Shown here: in pieces, positions 7,304 through 16,578 of the stretch | How positions within the stretch are numbered: position 1 is the stretch's first letter | How the letters are laid out: each line of letters starts with the position of its first letter | Assembly (NCBI RefSeq): GCF_002382885.1 | Contig: NZ_NWVL01000007.1 | Coordinates: forward strand, 62,001-126,000 | Direction: 5' to 3' | DNA: 64,000 nucleotides | Source of the DNA: Streptomyces sp. WZ.A104 | Lineage (GTDB): Bacteria > Actinomycetota > Actinomycetes > Streptomycetales > Streptomycetaceae | Notes under the pieces: generated by a model | Told to the model about the DNA's origin: nothing | Databases searched by the model: none | The model's input: only the letters and a program-made list of their open reading frames with translations | Program-made: the position numbers and the translations under genes

Positions 7304-9022
7304 ATGAAGCGCACCTCCTCCGTCATCCTCGGCCTGTGCTCGTACACCCACGACTCCTCGGCCGCCCTTCTCGTCGACGGTGAACTCGTCGGCTTCGTCG
7401 AGGAGGAACGCCTCTCCGAGCAGAAACACACCAAGCTCTACCCGGCCCGCGCCGTGGGCTGGCTCCTCGACCAGGCCAAGCTGAGCGCCAGCGACGTGGA
7501 CGCCGTCGCTTACAACTTCCAGCCCGCCCGCTACCTCGCCGAGTCGCCCGTCGCCCTGCGCACGGCGCTCTCGTCGGCCACGCGCGACCGCAGCCTGGCT
7601 CGCGCCCACGGGTTCGCCAAGGTCGCCCTGCGCACCCGGCGGCGGCTGCGCGTCCTCGGCAGCCAGTTCCCCTCGGCCCGCGTCACATCGGTCCTGCACC
7701 ACCGCGCCCACCAGCTCACGGCCTACGCCGCCTCCGGCTGGGACGAAGCGGCCGTACTCGTCGTCGACAGCCTCGGCGAACGGCAGACCACCACGATCGC
7801 TCACGGCCATGGCGTTCAGCACCCCCGCGTCCAGACCCTGGAAGCGATCAACGACCCGGCCTCCCTCGGCTACGTGTACGGCGCCGTCACCGAGCACTTG
7901 GGCTGGCGGCGGGGCGACGAGGAAGGCACCGTCATGGCGCTCGCCGCCCTCGGCGACCCAGCCCGCTTCCGGCACCTGTTCACCACGGCCGTCCGCACGA
8001 CGGCCACGGGCTTTCGCATTCACCCCGGCTACTTCCCGGCGCGCACCCTTACCTCGGGCTACCCGAGGACGTCCCGGCGGTTCGTCGCCGAGACCTGCCC
8101 CGAGCGGCACCCGAGCGAGCCGCTCACCGACGTCCACCGAGACCTGGCGGCTGCCCTTCAGGAGCGGACCGAGCAGGTGATGGTTCACCTGGCCCGCCGC
8201 GCCCGTGTGCTCACCGGCTCCCGGCGCCTGTGCGTGGGCGGCGGCGTCGCCACGAACTGCGTGAGCATCGGGAAGATCATCGAAGCTGGCATCTTTGACG
8301 AGGTGTTCGTCCCGCCGGCACCGGGCGACGCCGGAACCGCAATCGGGGCCGCGCTCGCCGTCCACGTCGACGCGCGCACGCCTCGCCCGGTCGCCGGCAT
8401 CGCCCGCCACTGTTATCTGGGCCCCTCCTACGAGGACCAGCCCCTCGACCTGACCCCCTGGCCCGGCCTCCACCAGAAGACCCTCGGCATCGAGACCGCC
8501 GAGTTCCTCGCCGACCAGCTCGCCCACGGCGTGATCGCCGGACTCTTCCAGGGAGGGGTCGAAGCCGGGCCGCGTGCCCTGGGCAACCGCTCGATCCTCG
8601 CCTCCCCGCTGGAGCCCGGCGTCGTCGAGCGGCTCAACGCCACCGTGAAGTTCCGCGAGCCATTCCGGCCCTTCGCCCCCATGGTCCCCGCCGAGCGAGC
8701 CGCCGAGTTCTTCACCCTCGGCCAGCCGGCCCCATACATGTCCATGGCCTCCGGGGTGACAGACCTGACGCGCGAGCGGGTGCCGGCCATCGTGCACGCC
8801 AACGGCACCTCCCGCCTGCAGACCGTCACCCGGTCGCAGAACCCGTTCATGCACGCGGTGCTGACCGCCTTCGGCCGCCGAACCGGCATCCCCGTGCTGA
8901 TCAACACCTCCCTCAACGTCAAGGGGAAACCGATCTGCGGGACGCCCGAGATGGCCCTGGACTGCCTGGCCAACTCCGGCCTCGACGCCCTGCTTCTCGA
9001 AGGGCGGTGGATCACCAAATGA
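7304..9022 (+). CDS. O-carbamoyltransferase, NodU/CmcH/TobZ family
   Basis: The 572-residue product has the two-domain layout of TobZ-type enzymes. The N-terminal Kae1-like domain has HDSSAALLVDGE, HHRAHQLTAY, CVGGGVATNC and PGDAGTAIGAAL; the C-terminal YrdC-like part has GPRALGNRSILASP and NTSLNVKGKPI. These enzymes make carbamoyl-adenylate from carbamoyl phosphate and ATP and pass the carbamoyl group to a hydroxyl. ATG 7304 gives the usual short N-terminus; GTG 7292, overlapping the upstream stop, is an alternative. The acceptor could be a sugar hydroxyl or the 5-hydroxymethyl group predicted from the preceding gene. Confidence 0.9.
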   Translation: MKRTSSVILGLCSYTHDSSAALLVDGELVGFVEEERLSEQKHTKLYPARAVGWLLDQAKLSASDVDAVAYNFQPARYLAESPVALRTALSSATRDRSLARAHGFAKVALRTRRRLRVLGSQFPSARVTSVLHHRAHQLTAYAASGWDEAAVLVVDSLGERQTTTIAHGHGVQHPRVQTLEAINDPASLGYVYGAVTEHLGWRRGDEEGTVMALAALGDPARFRHLFTTAVRTTATGFRIHPGYFPARTLTSGYPRTSRRFVAETCPERHPSEPLTDVHRDLAAALQERTEQVMVHLARRARVLTGSRRLCVGGGVATNCVSIGKIIEAGIFDEVFVPPAPGDAGTAIGAALAVHVDARTPRPVAGIARHCYLGPSYEDQPLDLTPWPGLHQKTLGIETAEFLADQLAHGVIAGLFQGGVEAGPRALGNRSILASPLEPGVVERLNATVKFREPFRPFAPMVPAERAAEFFTLGQPAPYMSMASGVTDLTRERVPAIVHANGTSRLQTVTRSQNPFMHAVLTAFGRRTGIPVLINTSLNVKGKPICGTPEMALDCLANSGLDALLLEGRWITK

Positions 9023-10071
9023 AGATCGGGTACAGCTTCTGGGGCTTCCTCGGCAACGGCGTCACCGACACCCCTGACGGAGGCCGCAGCCACCGCCGCC
9101 CCTTCATCGACGCCCTCCTTGCCCGCGGTCACGAAATCGTCTTCCTCCAGCCCGACCGCGACCGCCTCGAAGCCGACGACGACCTCGGCGGTGCGTACAC
9201 GTTCGACGACGGCCTGCCCAGCCTCGACGTCCTGTTCCTCGAGTGGCGCTGGGCCATCCCCGGCCGCAACACCACCATGTGCGGCAGTGAGGGGCACACC
9301 TGCGACCTACACCGGCAGGCCCAGCTCATCAACCACTACACGGCCCGGTCTCGTACGCCCACCGTCATCTGGGACAAGGACCGCACCCTGCGCGCCGAGA
9401 GCGTGTGGCGCCGTACGGCCCACACCCGCGTCTGCGAGGCCGCGCTCGCGCCAACCCACGGAGCGCACTCGCTGCTCTTCCCCGTCGCCGAGGACCTTCT
9501 CGCCCAGGCGGATCCCCTCACCCTGGCGGCGCGACCTCGGGATCTCGCGCTCGGCTACGTGGGCAACCAGTACGACCGCGACGAGTGCTTCGACCGTTTC
9601 TTCGCCCCGGCTGCTGCCCGCGTTGAGCACCTGGTCGCCGGGAAGTGGACGAAGACCAGCCGCTGGCCGCACGTCCGATTCGCGGGCCGGATCCCGTTCG
9701 AGGACGCTGCTGGCGTCTACGGCCGGTCCCTGGCCACGGTGCTCATGTTGCCCGAGCGGTACGCCGCCGTCGGGCAGATGACCCAGCGCATCTTCGAGGC
9801 CGTGCTCGCCGGCTGCCTGCCGCTGGCCCCGGCGGACATCCGCTTCGCCGACCGGTTCGTCCCGAAGGAGCTGGTCGTGCGCTCCGGCAGCGACGTGCTC
9901 GAACGTCTCTCCTATCTGCGCGAGATCGCCGGCACCGAGCAGCACGCCGCCCTGATCGCCGCGTGCGTGGACCGGCTGCGTCTATTCGGCCTGTGCAAGC
10001 AGGTCAACACCCTGGAGTCCGTCCTGCACGGCCTCGTCCAGGCCACCGCGACCGAGCGGGGGGTTGCCTGA
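9019..10071 (+). CDS. Glycosyltransferase, CgeB/GT1-like
   Basis: The 350-residue protein begins MKIGYSFWGFLGNG and ends with a GT-B C-terminal domain: LALGYVGNQYDRDE, VRFAGRIPFEDAAGVYGRS and TQRIFEAVLAGCLPL. These fit the CgeB-type Glyco_trans_1_2 domain. It probably transfers a sugar from a nucleotide donor in the cytosol. It overlaps the carbamoyltransferase stop by ATGA, so the two are translated together. Donor and acceptor are unknown. A hairpin follows its stop. Confidence 0.75.
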   Translation: MKIGYSFWGFLGNGVTDTPDGGRSHRRPFIDALLARGHEIVFLQPDRDRLEADDDLGGAYTFDDGLPSLDVLFLEWRWAIPGRNTTMCGSEGHTCDLHRQAQLINHYTARSRTPTVIWDKDRTLRAESVWRRTAHTRVCEAALAPTHGAHSLLFPVAEDLLAQADPLTLAARPRDLALGYVGNQYDRDECFDRFFAPAAARVEHLVAGKWTKTSRWPHVRFAGRIPFEDAAGVYGRSLATVLMLPERYAAVGQMTQRIFEAVLAGCLPLAPADIRFADRFVPKELVVRSGSDVLERLSYLREIAGTEQHAALIAACVDRLRLFGLCKQVNTLESVLHGLVQATATERGVA

Positions 10072-10102
10072 TGCAGACCGCTCGATCGACCACGGCGCGC
10101 GG

Positions 10103-10127
10103 ATCCTCCGGGCGCGTCCCGGAGGAT
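10103..10127 (+). terminator. Perfect 10-bp hairpin between cluster sub-operons
   Basis: ATCCTCCGGG and CCCGGAGGAT pair perfectly around a 5-base loop, 31 bases after the glycosyltransferase stop. No T-run follows, so it may attenuate or stabilise the transcript rather than terminate it fully. A possible -10 box (TACGCT, 10154-10159) sits just before the next gene. Confidence 0.5.
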
Positions 10128-10167
10128 GGGCTCGCCGGACACCCGAACCTCTCTACGCTGGAGCACC

Positions 10168-10677
10168 ATGAAGAAGGTCGCCATCGTCGGCTGCGGAGGC
10201 AGCGGCAAATCCCACGTGGCCCGCGAACTGGGCAGGATCCTCGACGCCCCGGTGACACACCTGGACGCCGCGTTCTACGACGACGAGTGGAACGCATTGC
10301 CGATGGACAAGTTCACCGACGTCCAGCGCGAGCTGGTCGCGCAGCCGCGGTGGGTGATCGACGGCAACTACAACTCGACGCTGCAGGTACGGCTCGAAGC
10401 CTGCGACACGGTGGTCCTGATGGACGTGTCGACCGTGGCGGCGCTGTACGGGATCTTCTACCGGCAGATCCGGCACGGGGCCGGGCACAAGGGCAACGGA
10501 GTGCACAACCGCATCCACTGGGGCGTGATCAAGTACGTCGCCACGTACCGGCGCAAGATGCGGCCCCGCGTGATGGCGAAGATCGAGGAGTTCGGCTCCG
10601 GCACCGACGTAGTGCTGCTGGCCAACCGGCGTCAGACGCGCCGCTGGCTGCGGAAGGTCGCCGCCGAGCAGTCCTGA
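10168..10677 (+). CDS. P-loop small-molecule kinase, adenylate-kinase/FlaR-like
   Basis: The 169-residue protein starts MKKVAIVGCGGSGKSHVARE, with a Walker A of the GxxGxGKS type. It continues THLDAAFYDDEW and WVIDGNYNSTLQVRLEACD, a pattern of the FlaR/adenylate-kinase-like family. The C-terminal region is basic and arginine-rich. In this cluster it could phosphorylate a nucleoside, nucleotide or sugar intermediate. ATG 10168 is preceded by only a weak GGAG, and the gene may have its own promoter. The substrate is not deducible. Confidence 0.75.
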   Translation: MKKVAIVGCGGSGKSHVARELGRILDAPVTHLDAAFYDDEWNALPMDKFTDVQRELVAQPRWVIDGNYNSTLQVRLEACDTVVLMDVSTVAALYGIFYRQIRHGAGHKGNGVHNRIHWGVIKYVATYRRKMRPRVMAKIEEFGSGTDVVLLANRRQTRRWLRKVAAEQS

Positions 10678-10708
10678 CCGGCCCGCGCCCCCGGCCAGGG
10701 GGTGCGGC

Positions 10709-11560
10709 ATGAACGAGCCCAACCCGTTCCTGGACCCCGCCCGACAGTCGGAGCTGTACGGACACGCCTCTCGGCTGGCCGGGCGCACCAGCGCCCTGAT
10801 GCGCGCCAAGACCGCCGGTCACCCGGTGCCCGAGACGATCGTCAGCCTGGTGCAGACCCATCACGCCCGGCCCGACCGGCTCGGCATGGTGCTCGACATC
10901 GGCTGCGGTCGTGGCACGAGCAGCCGCGTCATCGCCGAGCAGCTCCGGCCCGAGCGCCTCGTGGGGCTGGACGCCGCCCCCTCCCTGCTCGCCCAGGCCC
11001 GCGAGCGCGCCAAGGACCTGCCCGACAGCACGGTGGACTTCGTCGAAGGCGACTTCCACGACCTCCCTCTGCCCGACGGGTCGAGCGACATCGTCGTCGC
11101 GGCGTTCTGCCTCTACCACTCGCCGCGCCCCCAGGACGTCGTCGGACAGATCGCCAGGGTCCTCGCCCCCGGTGGTGTGGCCGTGCTCGTCACCAAGGGC
11201 CTCGACAGCTACCGGGAGATGGATCAGCTGGTCGCCGCCGCTGGCCTCGATCCGCGTGCCGCCCAGCACGAGAGCCTTTACACCGCAGCCCACAGCGGCA
11301 ACCTCGCCGACGTGGCCGCCTCCTCGCTCGACGTGATCGCCGTCCTGGACGAGGAGCACGTCTTCACCTTCGACGGCCACGACCACGCGGCGCAGTACCT
11401 GGCCACCAACCCCAAGTACGAACTGGCGCCCGGCCTGTACGGCAACCCCGGTGCCCTGGCGGCGACCCTGCACGAGTTCCTTCCCGACCAGCCGCTGACC
11501 ACCCGGTCCCGGATCACCTTCGTCGTCGCCCAGCCGAAGGAGGGAGGAACGCCGGCATGA
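10709..11560 (+). CDS. Class I SAM-dependent methyltransferase
   Basis: The 283-residue protein carries the SAM-binding motif VLDIGCGRGTSSR, the acidic residue after motif II (LVGLDAAPS), VEGDFHDLPLPDGS and RVLAPGGVAVLV. This is a Methyltransf_11-type fold acting on a small molecule. An AGGGGG ribosome site precedes ATG 10709. The stop overlaps the next start (ATGA). Methylation of a sugar or base oxygen or nitrogen is possible; the target is unknown. Confidence 0.85.
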   Translation: MNEPNPFLDPARQSELYGHASRLAGRTSALMRAKTAGHPVPETIVSLVQTHHARPDRLGMVLDIGCGRGTSSRVIAEQLRPERLVGLDAAPSLLAQARERAKDLPDSTVDFVEGDFHDLPLPDGSSDIVVAAFCLYHSPRPQDVVGQIARVLAPGGVAVLVTKGLDSYREMDQLVAAAGLDPRAAQHESLYTAAHSGNLADVAASSLDVIAVLDEEHVFTFDGHDHAAQYLATNPKYELAPGLYGNPGALAATLHEFLPDQPLTTRSRITFVVAQPKEGGTPA

Positions 11561-12315
11561 GCCCCGCCTCGTTCACCAAGCACTACGCGGAACCGGAGCG
11601 CGCGGCGGGGGCGGTGCGCCACTACCGGTGGCTCACCGCGCACGCCAAGCCGCTGCGGCAGCCGGTCCTCCACAGTGCCGGACCGCGGTTCCTAACGTTC
11701 GAACGGATCGAGGGCCGCCCCGTACGTCCCGAGGACCTCCCGCGGATGGCAGAACTGCTCGGCCACGCCCACGGTGCCGCCTGGGCCAGCGACCTGCACT
11801 CCGCGTCGCTGGACACCCCGCACCACTTCGAGGACGGCACGCAGTTTGACGACTACCTCGGTCCCCGGGAGGTCGCTCTACGGCGACGCCACGAGCAGGG
11901 CTACCTGCCCAACAAGACGGCCCTACACGCGATGCTCGGCCTGCTGCAGGCGACCGCCGAGGGCCCGTGCGCCTTCTACAAGGACAGCAACCCACGGAAC
12001 TTCATCATCACCGCACAAGACATCGTCGCCGTCGACACCGACGACCTGTCCCTCGCCCCGCTGGGCTACGACCTCGCCAAGCTCGTCGCGACGCTCCACC
12101 TGACCTACGGGCCGCTCACGGACCAAGCCGTCACTACCGCCCTGCTCGCGTACAACTCGGCAGCCCGACGCTACGACGCCCGGCTGGGCACGACGGACCG
12201 GGGCCAGCTCGACAGCTTCCTGGGCCTGCACGCCGTGCTCACCGCCCCGTACGCCGGCCGCAACGGCTACCACTACAGCCTGCCCCTCCGTTTCACGCAC
12301 CGAGGAGCCTCATGA
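11557..12315 (+). CDS. APH-fold phosphotransferase
   Basis: The 252-residue product has an aminoglycoside-phosphotransferase-like fold. FLTFERIEGRPV marks the hinge, FYKDSNPRNFIIT is the catalytic-loop equivalent (Asp then Asn), and IVAVDTDDLSLAPLGYDLA is the metal-binding DxD segment. The lysine-bearing N-terminal lobe is short. It may phosphorylate a hydroxyl of the product, for activation or self-protection. It is coupled to the genes before and after by 4-bp overlaps. A second APH-like gene lies just downstream. Confidence 0.75.
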   Translation: MSPASFTKHYAEPERAAGAVRHYRWLTAHAKPLRQPVLHSAGPRFLTFERIEGRPVRPEDLPRMAELLGHAHGAAWASDLHSASLDTPHHFEDGTQFDDYLGPREVALRRRHEQGYLPNKTALHAMLGLLQATAEGPCAFYKDSNPRNFIITAQDIVAVDTDDLSLAPLGYDLAKLVATLHLTYGPLTDQAVTTALLAYNSAARRYDARLGTTDRGQLDSFLGLHAVLTAPYAGRNGYHYSLPLRFTHRGAS

Positions 12316-12968
12316 TCACCAGCGAACTCGTCTTCGTCCGGCACGGCCAGGCCCAGTGCAACGCCGACGGCCTGGTCGGGGGCCCGCGCACCTGCTCCGG
12401 CCTGACCGACCTCGGATACGCCCAAGCCGAACAGGCCGCACGCCGCCTGGCCACCGAGCACCTGAAGAAGCCCTTCGACGTCATCTACACCGGCCCGCGG
12501 ATTCGCCTCGTCCAGACCGGCGAGATCATCGCCCAGACGCTCCAGATCCCTGTGCTCCACGACGAGCGACTCGACGGCCCGGTCCACGGCGACGCCGACG
12601 GCCAGCCCTGGGACGCGGTGAAGACGGCCGCCGACGGCGGGCCGCACGCCCACCCCGACACGCCCTGGGCCAACGGCTCCGACACCTGGAACGGGTTCCT
12701 GAAGCGCGCCAGCAGGAACCTGAGCCAGCTCATCGAGGAGAACCACGGCAAGCGAGTCGTCTTCGCCGCCCACGGGGAGACGGTGATCACCGCACACACC
12801 CTGCTGCTCGGCATCCCGATCGGCTCGCCCGCCGGATTCACCCACAACCACGCCTCGATCACCCGCTGGCAGCACCACCGCAACCGCCTGGGCCAGACCC
12901 GCTGGATGCTCGACCGGCACAACGACACCGAGCACCTCAGCCTCCTCACGCCGGAGCCGACCCCGTGA
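12312..12968 (+). CDS. Histidine phosphatase (phosphoglycerate-mutase-like)
   Basis: The 218-residue protein begins MITSELVFVRHGQAQCNADG, with the RHG phosphohistidine motif. Later VIYTGPRIRLVQTGEII supplies the second arginine and VFAAHGETVITAH the second histidine. It belongs to the branch-1 histidine phosphatases and should act on a sugar or nucleotide monophosphate. It lies between two APH-fold kinases with overlapping codons. Phosphorylation followed by dephosphorylation could be a protect and release pair. Confidence 0.85.
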   Translation: MITSELVFVRHGQAQCNADGLVGGPRTCSGLTDLGYAQAEQAARRLATEHLKKPFDVIYTGPRIRLVQTGEIIAQTLQIPVLHDERLDGPVHGDADGQPWDAVKTAADGGPHAHPDTPWANGSDTWNGFLKRASRNLSQLIEENHGKRVVFAAHGETVITAHTLLLGIPIGSPAGFTHNHASITRWQHHRNRLGQTRWMLDRHNDTEHLSLLTPEPTP

Positions 12969-13801
12969 TCGCGACCTCGCGCGACCCCCGGATACAACTG
13001 GCGCACCTCCGCCTCGGCACAGTCGACATCGCTGCGGACCCCGCGCTCCCGCCCCGCGTCGTACGCCTGGTGGCCGGTGACGGGCGTCAGTACATCGCGA
13101 AGCAGCACGCGGAGCGAGACCGGTACGCCGGAGAACTCCACGCCTACGGGGCGTGGGTCACCCATCTGACCGGCCATGCACCGGTGTTGGTCGGCCGGGA
13201 TGATGCCACCCGCACCCTGCTGCTCACCGCACTCGCAGGTGACCGGGCGGACGCCTTCGCTCCGGGCTCGCCGGAGGAGGAGCTGGCCCACCACGAGGCC
13301 GGGCACGTGCTGGGCAAGCTGCACCGAGCCACGGCCATGCCCCAGGGCGGTGCCGTCGGCGCCTCACTCGCCGAGCGGTTCCAGGGGTGGATCGACCGGG
13401 CCGTCCACGCCGATCTGCTCGACGCGGTCGAGGAGAACCTGTTGAAGCACCACGCGGTCATCCTGGGCACCAGCCACATGGACAGCGCGATCTGCCACCT
13501 CGACTACCAGCCGCGCAACTGGCTTCTCGGCGACACCTTCGGCATCTACGACTTCGAGCACATGCGACGCGACGCCAGGGTCCGCGACTTCGCCCGGCTC
13601 GAATTCCACCGCTGGCAGGCCGCCCCCCACCTCCGCACCGCCTTCTTCGACGGCTACGGACGCTCACCCAACGACCTCGAACGACGCCTCCTGGAGTCCT
13701 TCGGCGCCATCGAGGCGGCCACAGCCCTGGTCAAGGGCCACCAGGAGAACGACGCCGCGCTCAGCGCGCACGGCAGAACCGTCCTGTCGCGGCTCGCCTG
13801 A
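12965..13801 (+). CDS. Second APH-fold phosphotransferase
   Basis: A GTG start overlapping the upstream stop gives 278 residues. AICHLDYQPRNWLLG is the Brenner motif (HxDxxxxN) and IYDFEHMRRDARVRDFARLE the DFE metal-binding segment. RQYIAKQHAERDRYAGELHAY supplies the ATP-binding lysine and glutamate. This is a more canonical APH than the copy at 11557. The substrate is probably the cluster product or an intermediate. A 35-bp gap separates it from the epimerase gene. Confidence 0.8.
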   Translation: MIATSRDPRIQLAHLRLGTVDIAADPALPPRVVRLVAGDGRQYIAKQHAERDRYAGELHAYGAWVTHLTGHAPVLVGRDDATRTLLLTALAGDRADAFAPGSPEEELAHHEAGHVLGKLHRATAMPQGGAVGASLAERFQGWIDRAVHADLLDAVEENLLKHHAVILGTSHMDSAICHLDYQPRNWLLGDTFGIYDFEHMRRDARVRDFARLEFHRWQAAPHLRTAFFDGYGRSPNDLERRLLESFGAIEAATALVKGHQENDAALSAHGRTVLSRLA

Positions 13802-13836
13802 CCAGCCCCTTAGACGACACCACTCTGGAGATCTCC

Positions 13837-14835
13837 GTGCCACAGCACGAGCAGCCCCCGACCAACGCTTCCCCCCGACGGGCCGTGGTGACCGGCTCCG
13901 CCGGATTCATCGGCTCCCACCTCGCCCACGCCCTCGTCCAGGCCGGCACCACCGTGATCGGCGTGGACCGCCGAGACCCGTCTACCGACCCGACGGCCGC
14001 CGCCAACCTCGCCGCGCTGCGGGGTCGCCCGGGATACCACCACGTCACGGCCGACCTCCTCCACTGCGCGATCGACCCGATCCTGATCGACGCCGACACC
14101 GTCTTCCACCTCGCCGGCATCCCCGGCGTACGGCCCTCGTGGGGACCGCAGTTCGGCGACTACCTCGCGTCCAACGTGCTGGCCACCCACCGCGTCCTCG
14201 AAGCCTCCACCCGGATCGGCGTATCCCGGCTAGTCGTAGCCTCCTCCTCCAGCGTCTACGGCCCGACCGACGGCGACGCGAGTCGCGAGACCGACCGCCC
14301 CAACCCCGCCTCCCCGTACGCCGTGACCAAGCTGGCCGAGGAGCAGCTCTGTCTCGCCTACGCCGAGCGCCCCGTCGGCCCCAGCGTGGTCGCCCTGCGG
14401 TACTTCACCGTCTACGGCCCCCGGCAGCGTGCCGACATGTTCACCCACCGCGCCCTGTACGCCGCCCTGACCGGACAACCCCTGCGCCTTTACGGAGACG
14501 GCCACCAGCGCCGCGACTTCACCTACATCGACGACGTGGTCGCCGCCACGATCGCCGCCGGCACCGTCCCGAACGCGCACGGCACCATCAACGTCGGCGG
14601 TGGCTCGAACGCGTCCCTGCTGGACGTGATCAACATCGCCAACAGCCTCACCGGCCGCGAGATCCATCTCCACCAGGACCACGTGCGCAACGGGGACGTC
14701 CTCCTCACGCGTGCCGACCCCGGCCGTGCGGGAGAGGTCCTCGGCTGGCAGCCGCGCGTCGACCTCCACAGCGGATTGCGCGCTCACATGCAGGCGCTGG
14801 CCTCCCCGGTGCCGGACTACAGCCATGCCGCCTAG
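13837..14835 (+). CDS. NAD-dependent sugar epimerase/dehydratase
   Basis: The 332-residue extended SDR protein has the Rossmann motif VVTGSAGFIGSHLAHAL and the VVASSSSVYG strand. Its catalytic YxxxK is in SPYAVTKLAEEQ, and YGDGHQRRDFTYIDDVV is the usual substrate-loop motif. It acts on a nucleotide-linked sugar, most like UDP-glucuronate or UDP-glucose 4-epimerases. GTG 13837 has GGAG 7 bases upstream. It would supply a sugar donor to the cluster transferases. Confidence 0.85.
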   Translation: MPQHEQPPTNASPRRAVVTGSAGFIGSHLAHALVQAGTTVIGVDRRDPSTDPTAAANLAALRGRPGYHHVTADLLHCAIDPILIDADTVFHLAGIPGVRPSWGPQFGDYLASNVLATHRVLEASTRIGVSRLVVASSSSVYGPTDGDASRETDRPNPASPYAVTKLAEEQLCLAYAERPVGPSVVALRYFTVYGPRQRADMFTHRALYAALTGQPLRLYGDGHQRRDFTYIDDVVAATIAAGTVPNAHGTINVGGGSNASLLDVINIANSLTGREIHLHQDHVRNGDVLLTRADPGRAGEVLGWQPRVDLHSGLRAHMQALASPVPDYSHAA

Positions 14836-14866
14836 GCGCACCAGTCGGATCACGAGAGGAGTGCTC

Positions 14867-15988
14867 ATGGAGGCCCCCGAGCGAGCGCGGCTGGACGCCT
14901 TCTTCCGAAGGATCACCGCGCAGTTCCCCGCTGGCCAGGCGATCACGACGTTGGTCATCACGCACCTGCTCCAGGAACGACCTGCGTTCTTGCGCGCGAT
15001 GACCGCGGTGTCCACGATCGGCGCTGTTCTCCCCAAGCCCCGGTCGATCCACCAGCCGACCCTCGACACCGTCCGCCGCACCCTGCCGGTCCACGACCTG
15101 AGCCGCGAGCGGTTCACCGACGAGACCCAGGCCCTGCACTACCTGGAGGACACGGCCGGCGGCCAGGACGTCGTCCTGGTCGACATCGGCGGCTATTTCG
15201 CAGCCAGCCTCGACACCCTCGTGGACAAGTTCTCCGGCCGCATCCTCGGCGTCGTCGAAGACACTGAGAACGGACACCAGCGGTACGCCGCCCTCGGCTC
15301 GCTCCCGTGCCCGGTCTTGTCCGTGGCCCGCTCACCGCTCAAGGACTGCGAGGACCACCTCGTCGGCCGGTCCATCGTGTTCTCTACCGACGCCCTCGTC
15401 CGCGCCCGCGGGGACATCCTCACGAGCCGCAGCGCCTGCGTCATCGGCTTCGGCAAGATCGGTCGCTCGATTGCGCAGACCCTGCGTGCCCAGGACCTGC
15501 GCGTCACCGTGTACGACAACGACGCGGTCAAGCGGGTACAGGCGCACGCCCTCGGCTTCCACACCAGCGCCTCCACCACCGAGGCCGTTCACGACGCGGA
15601 TCTCGTCCTGTGTGCCACCGGCAATCTCGCCCTCCGGCACGAGGATTTCGCCGCCCTGCGCAACGGCGCGTACCTCGGATCGGTGACTTCTTCCGAGGAC
15701 GAACTCGAACTGGGCAGCCTCGACGACCTCTACGAACGTCAGCCCGTCGGGACCCAGTTGACCCGGTACGAGGTCACCGGCCACTACTTCTACGTTCTCG
15801 CCGACGGCGGTGCCGTCAACTTCGTGCACGGCGCCGCCGTCGGCACCTACATCCACCTCGTCCAGGCCGAGATACTCGCCGCCACCGCCGCACTCAGCCA
15901 CGCGCGGCTCCAGCCCGGACTGCACGAGATGCCGGCGGCCGACCGCGACACCATCGCCAGGACCTGGCTCCGCCACTTCGAAAGGTGA
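14867..15988 (+). CDS. S-adenosylhomocysteinase-like NAD-binding protein
   Basis: The 373-residue protein contains the NAD domain of the SAHH family: SACVIGFGKIGRSIAQTLRA, then LVLCATGNLALRHEDF, with a C-terminal GGAVNFVHGAAVGTY. It is about 100 residues shorter than SAHH, and the substrate-binding residues are not obvious in the N-terminal half. SAHH-fold enzymes can oxidise a ribose 3'-OH transiently. A redox role on a nucleoside is therefore possible, as is simple removal of SAH. GAGAGGA six bases upstream supports ATG 14867. Confidence 0.7.
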   Translation: MEAPERARLDAFFRRITAQFPAGQAITTLVITHLLQERPAFLRAMTAVSTIGAVLPKPRSIHQPTLDTVRRTLPVHDLSRERFTDETQALHYLEDTAGGQDVVLVDIGGYFAASLDTLVDKFSGRILGVVEDTENGHQRYAALGSLPCPVLSVARSPLKDCEDHLVGRSIVFSTDALVRARGDILTSRSACVIGFGKIGRSIAQTLRAQDLRVTVYDNDAVKRVQAHALGFHTSASTTEAVHDADLVLCATGNLALRHEDFAALRNGAYLGSVTSSEDELELGSLDDLYERQPVGTQLTRYEVTGHYFYVLADGGAVNFVHGAAVGTYIHLVQAEILAATAALSHARLQPGLHEMPAADRDTIARTWLRHFER

Positions 15989-16545
15989 CCTCGTTGCCAC
16001 CCTCCACCGGACATGTCCGCACCGTCACCGAGGCGTACCTCGCCCGCCACCCGGACGAGCGCGCCTTGCTGACGATGCTGTTCGACGTACTCGCGGGCAC
16101 GGACGATCCCACCAGCCGCAAGACCTTCCCCGCCCACGTGACCTGCAGCGCCATCGTCATCAACGGTGAACGGCACGTGCTCCACATCCTGCACAAGGCG
16201 TCCGGGAAACTTCTGGCGCCCGGCGGGCACAACGAACCGTCCGACCAGCGCCTGCGCGACGCCGCCCTGCGCGAACTGCACGAGGAGGCCGGCATCCCGC
16301 CGAGCGCCGTGGTTCCCCTCGTCGGCCACGAGGACATCCCCCTCGACATCGACGTGCACGCGATCGACGCGAACCCGTCGAAGAACGAGCCGGCCCACCA
16401 TCACGTGGACTTCCGCTGGGCCTTCCAACTCGTGACCGATCAGGCGGTGACGCTGCAGGAGGAGGAGGTCGACGGCTACCAGTGGCGGCCGTTCGCGACC
16501 ACTTCCTCACCCACCGTCCGCGCCAAGCTCGCCCAGCTCACCTGA
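15985..16545 (+). CDS. Nudix hydrolase
   Basis: The 186-residue protein has the Nudix box GGHNEPSDQRLRDAAL followed by RELHEEAGI, so the metal-binding REUxEE core is intact. It should hydrolyse a nucleoside diphosphate linked to another group. GTG 15985 overlaps the upstream stop; TTG 15994 is an alternative with better ribosome-site spacing. In the cluster it could release CMP or UDP from a donor or remove a damaged nucleotide. The substrate is not known. Confidence 0.8.
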   Translation: MTSLPPSTGHVRTVTEAYLARHPDERALLTMLFDVLAGTDDPTSRKTFPAHVTCSAIVINGERHVLHILHKASGKLLAPGGHNEPSDQRLRDAALRELHEEAGIPPSAVVPLVGHEDIPLDIDVHAIDANPSKNEPAHHHVDFRWAFQLVTDQAVTLQEEEVDGYQWRPFATTSSPTVRAKLAQLT

Positions 16546-16578
16546 AGCCTGCCCGAACCCGACCACCAGGAGGACGCC

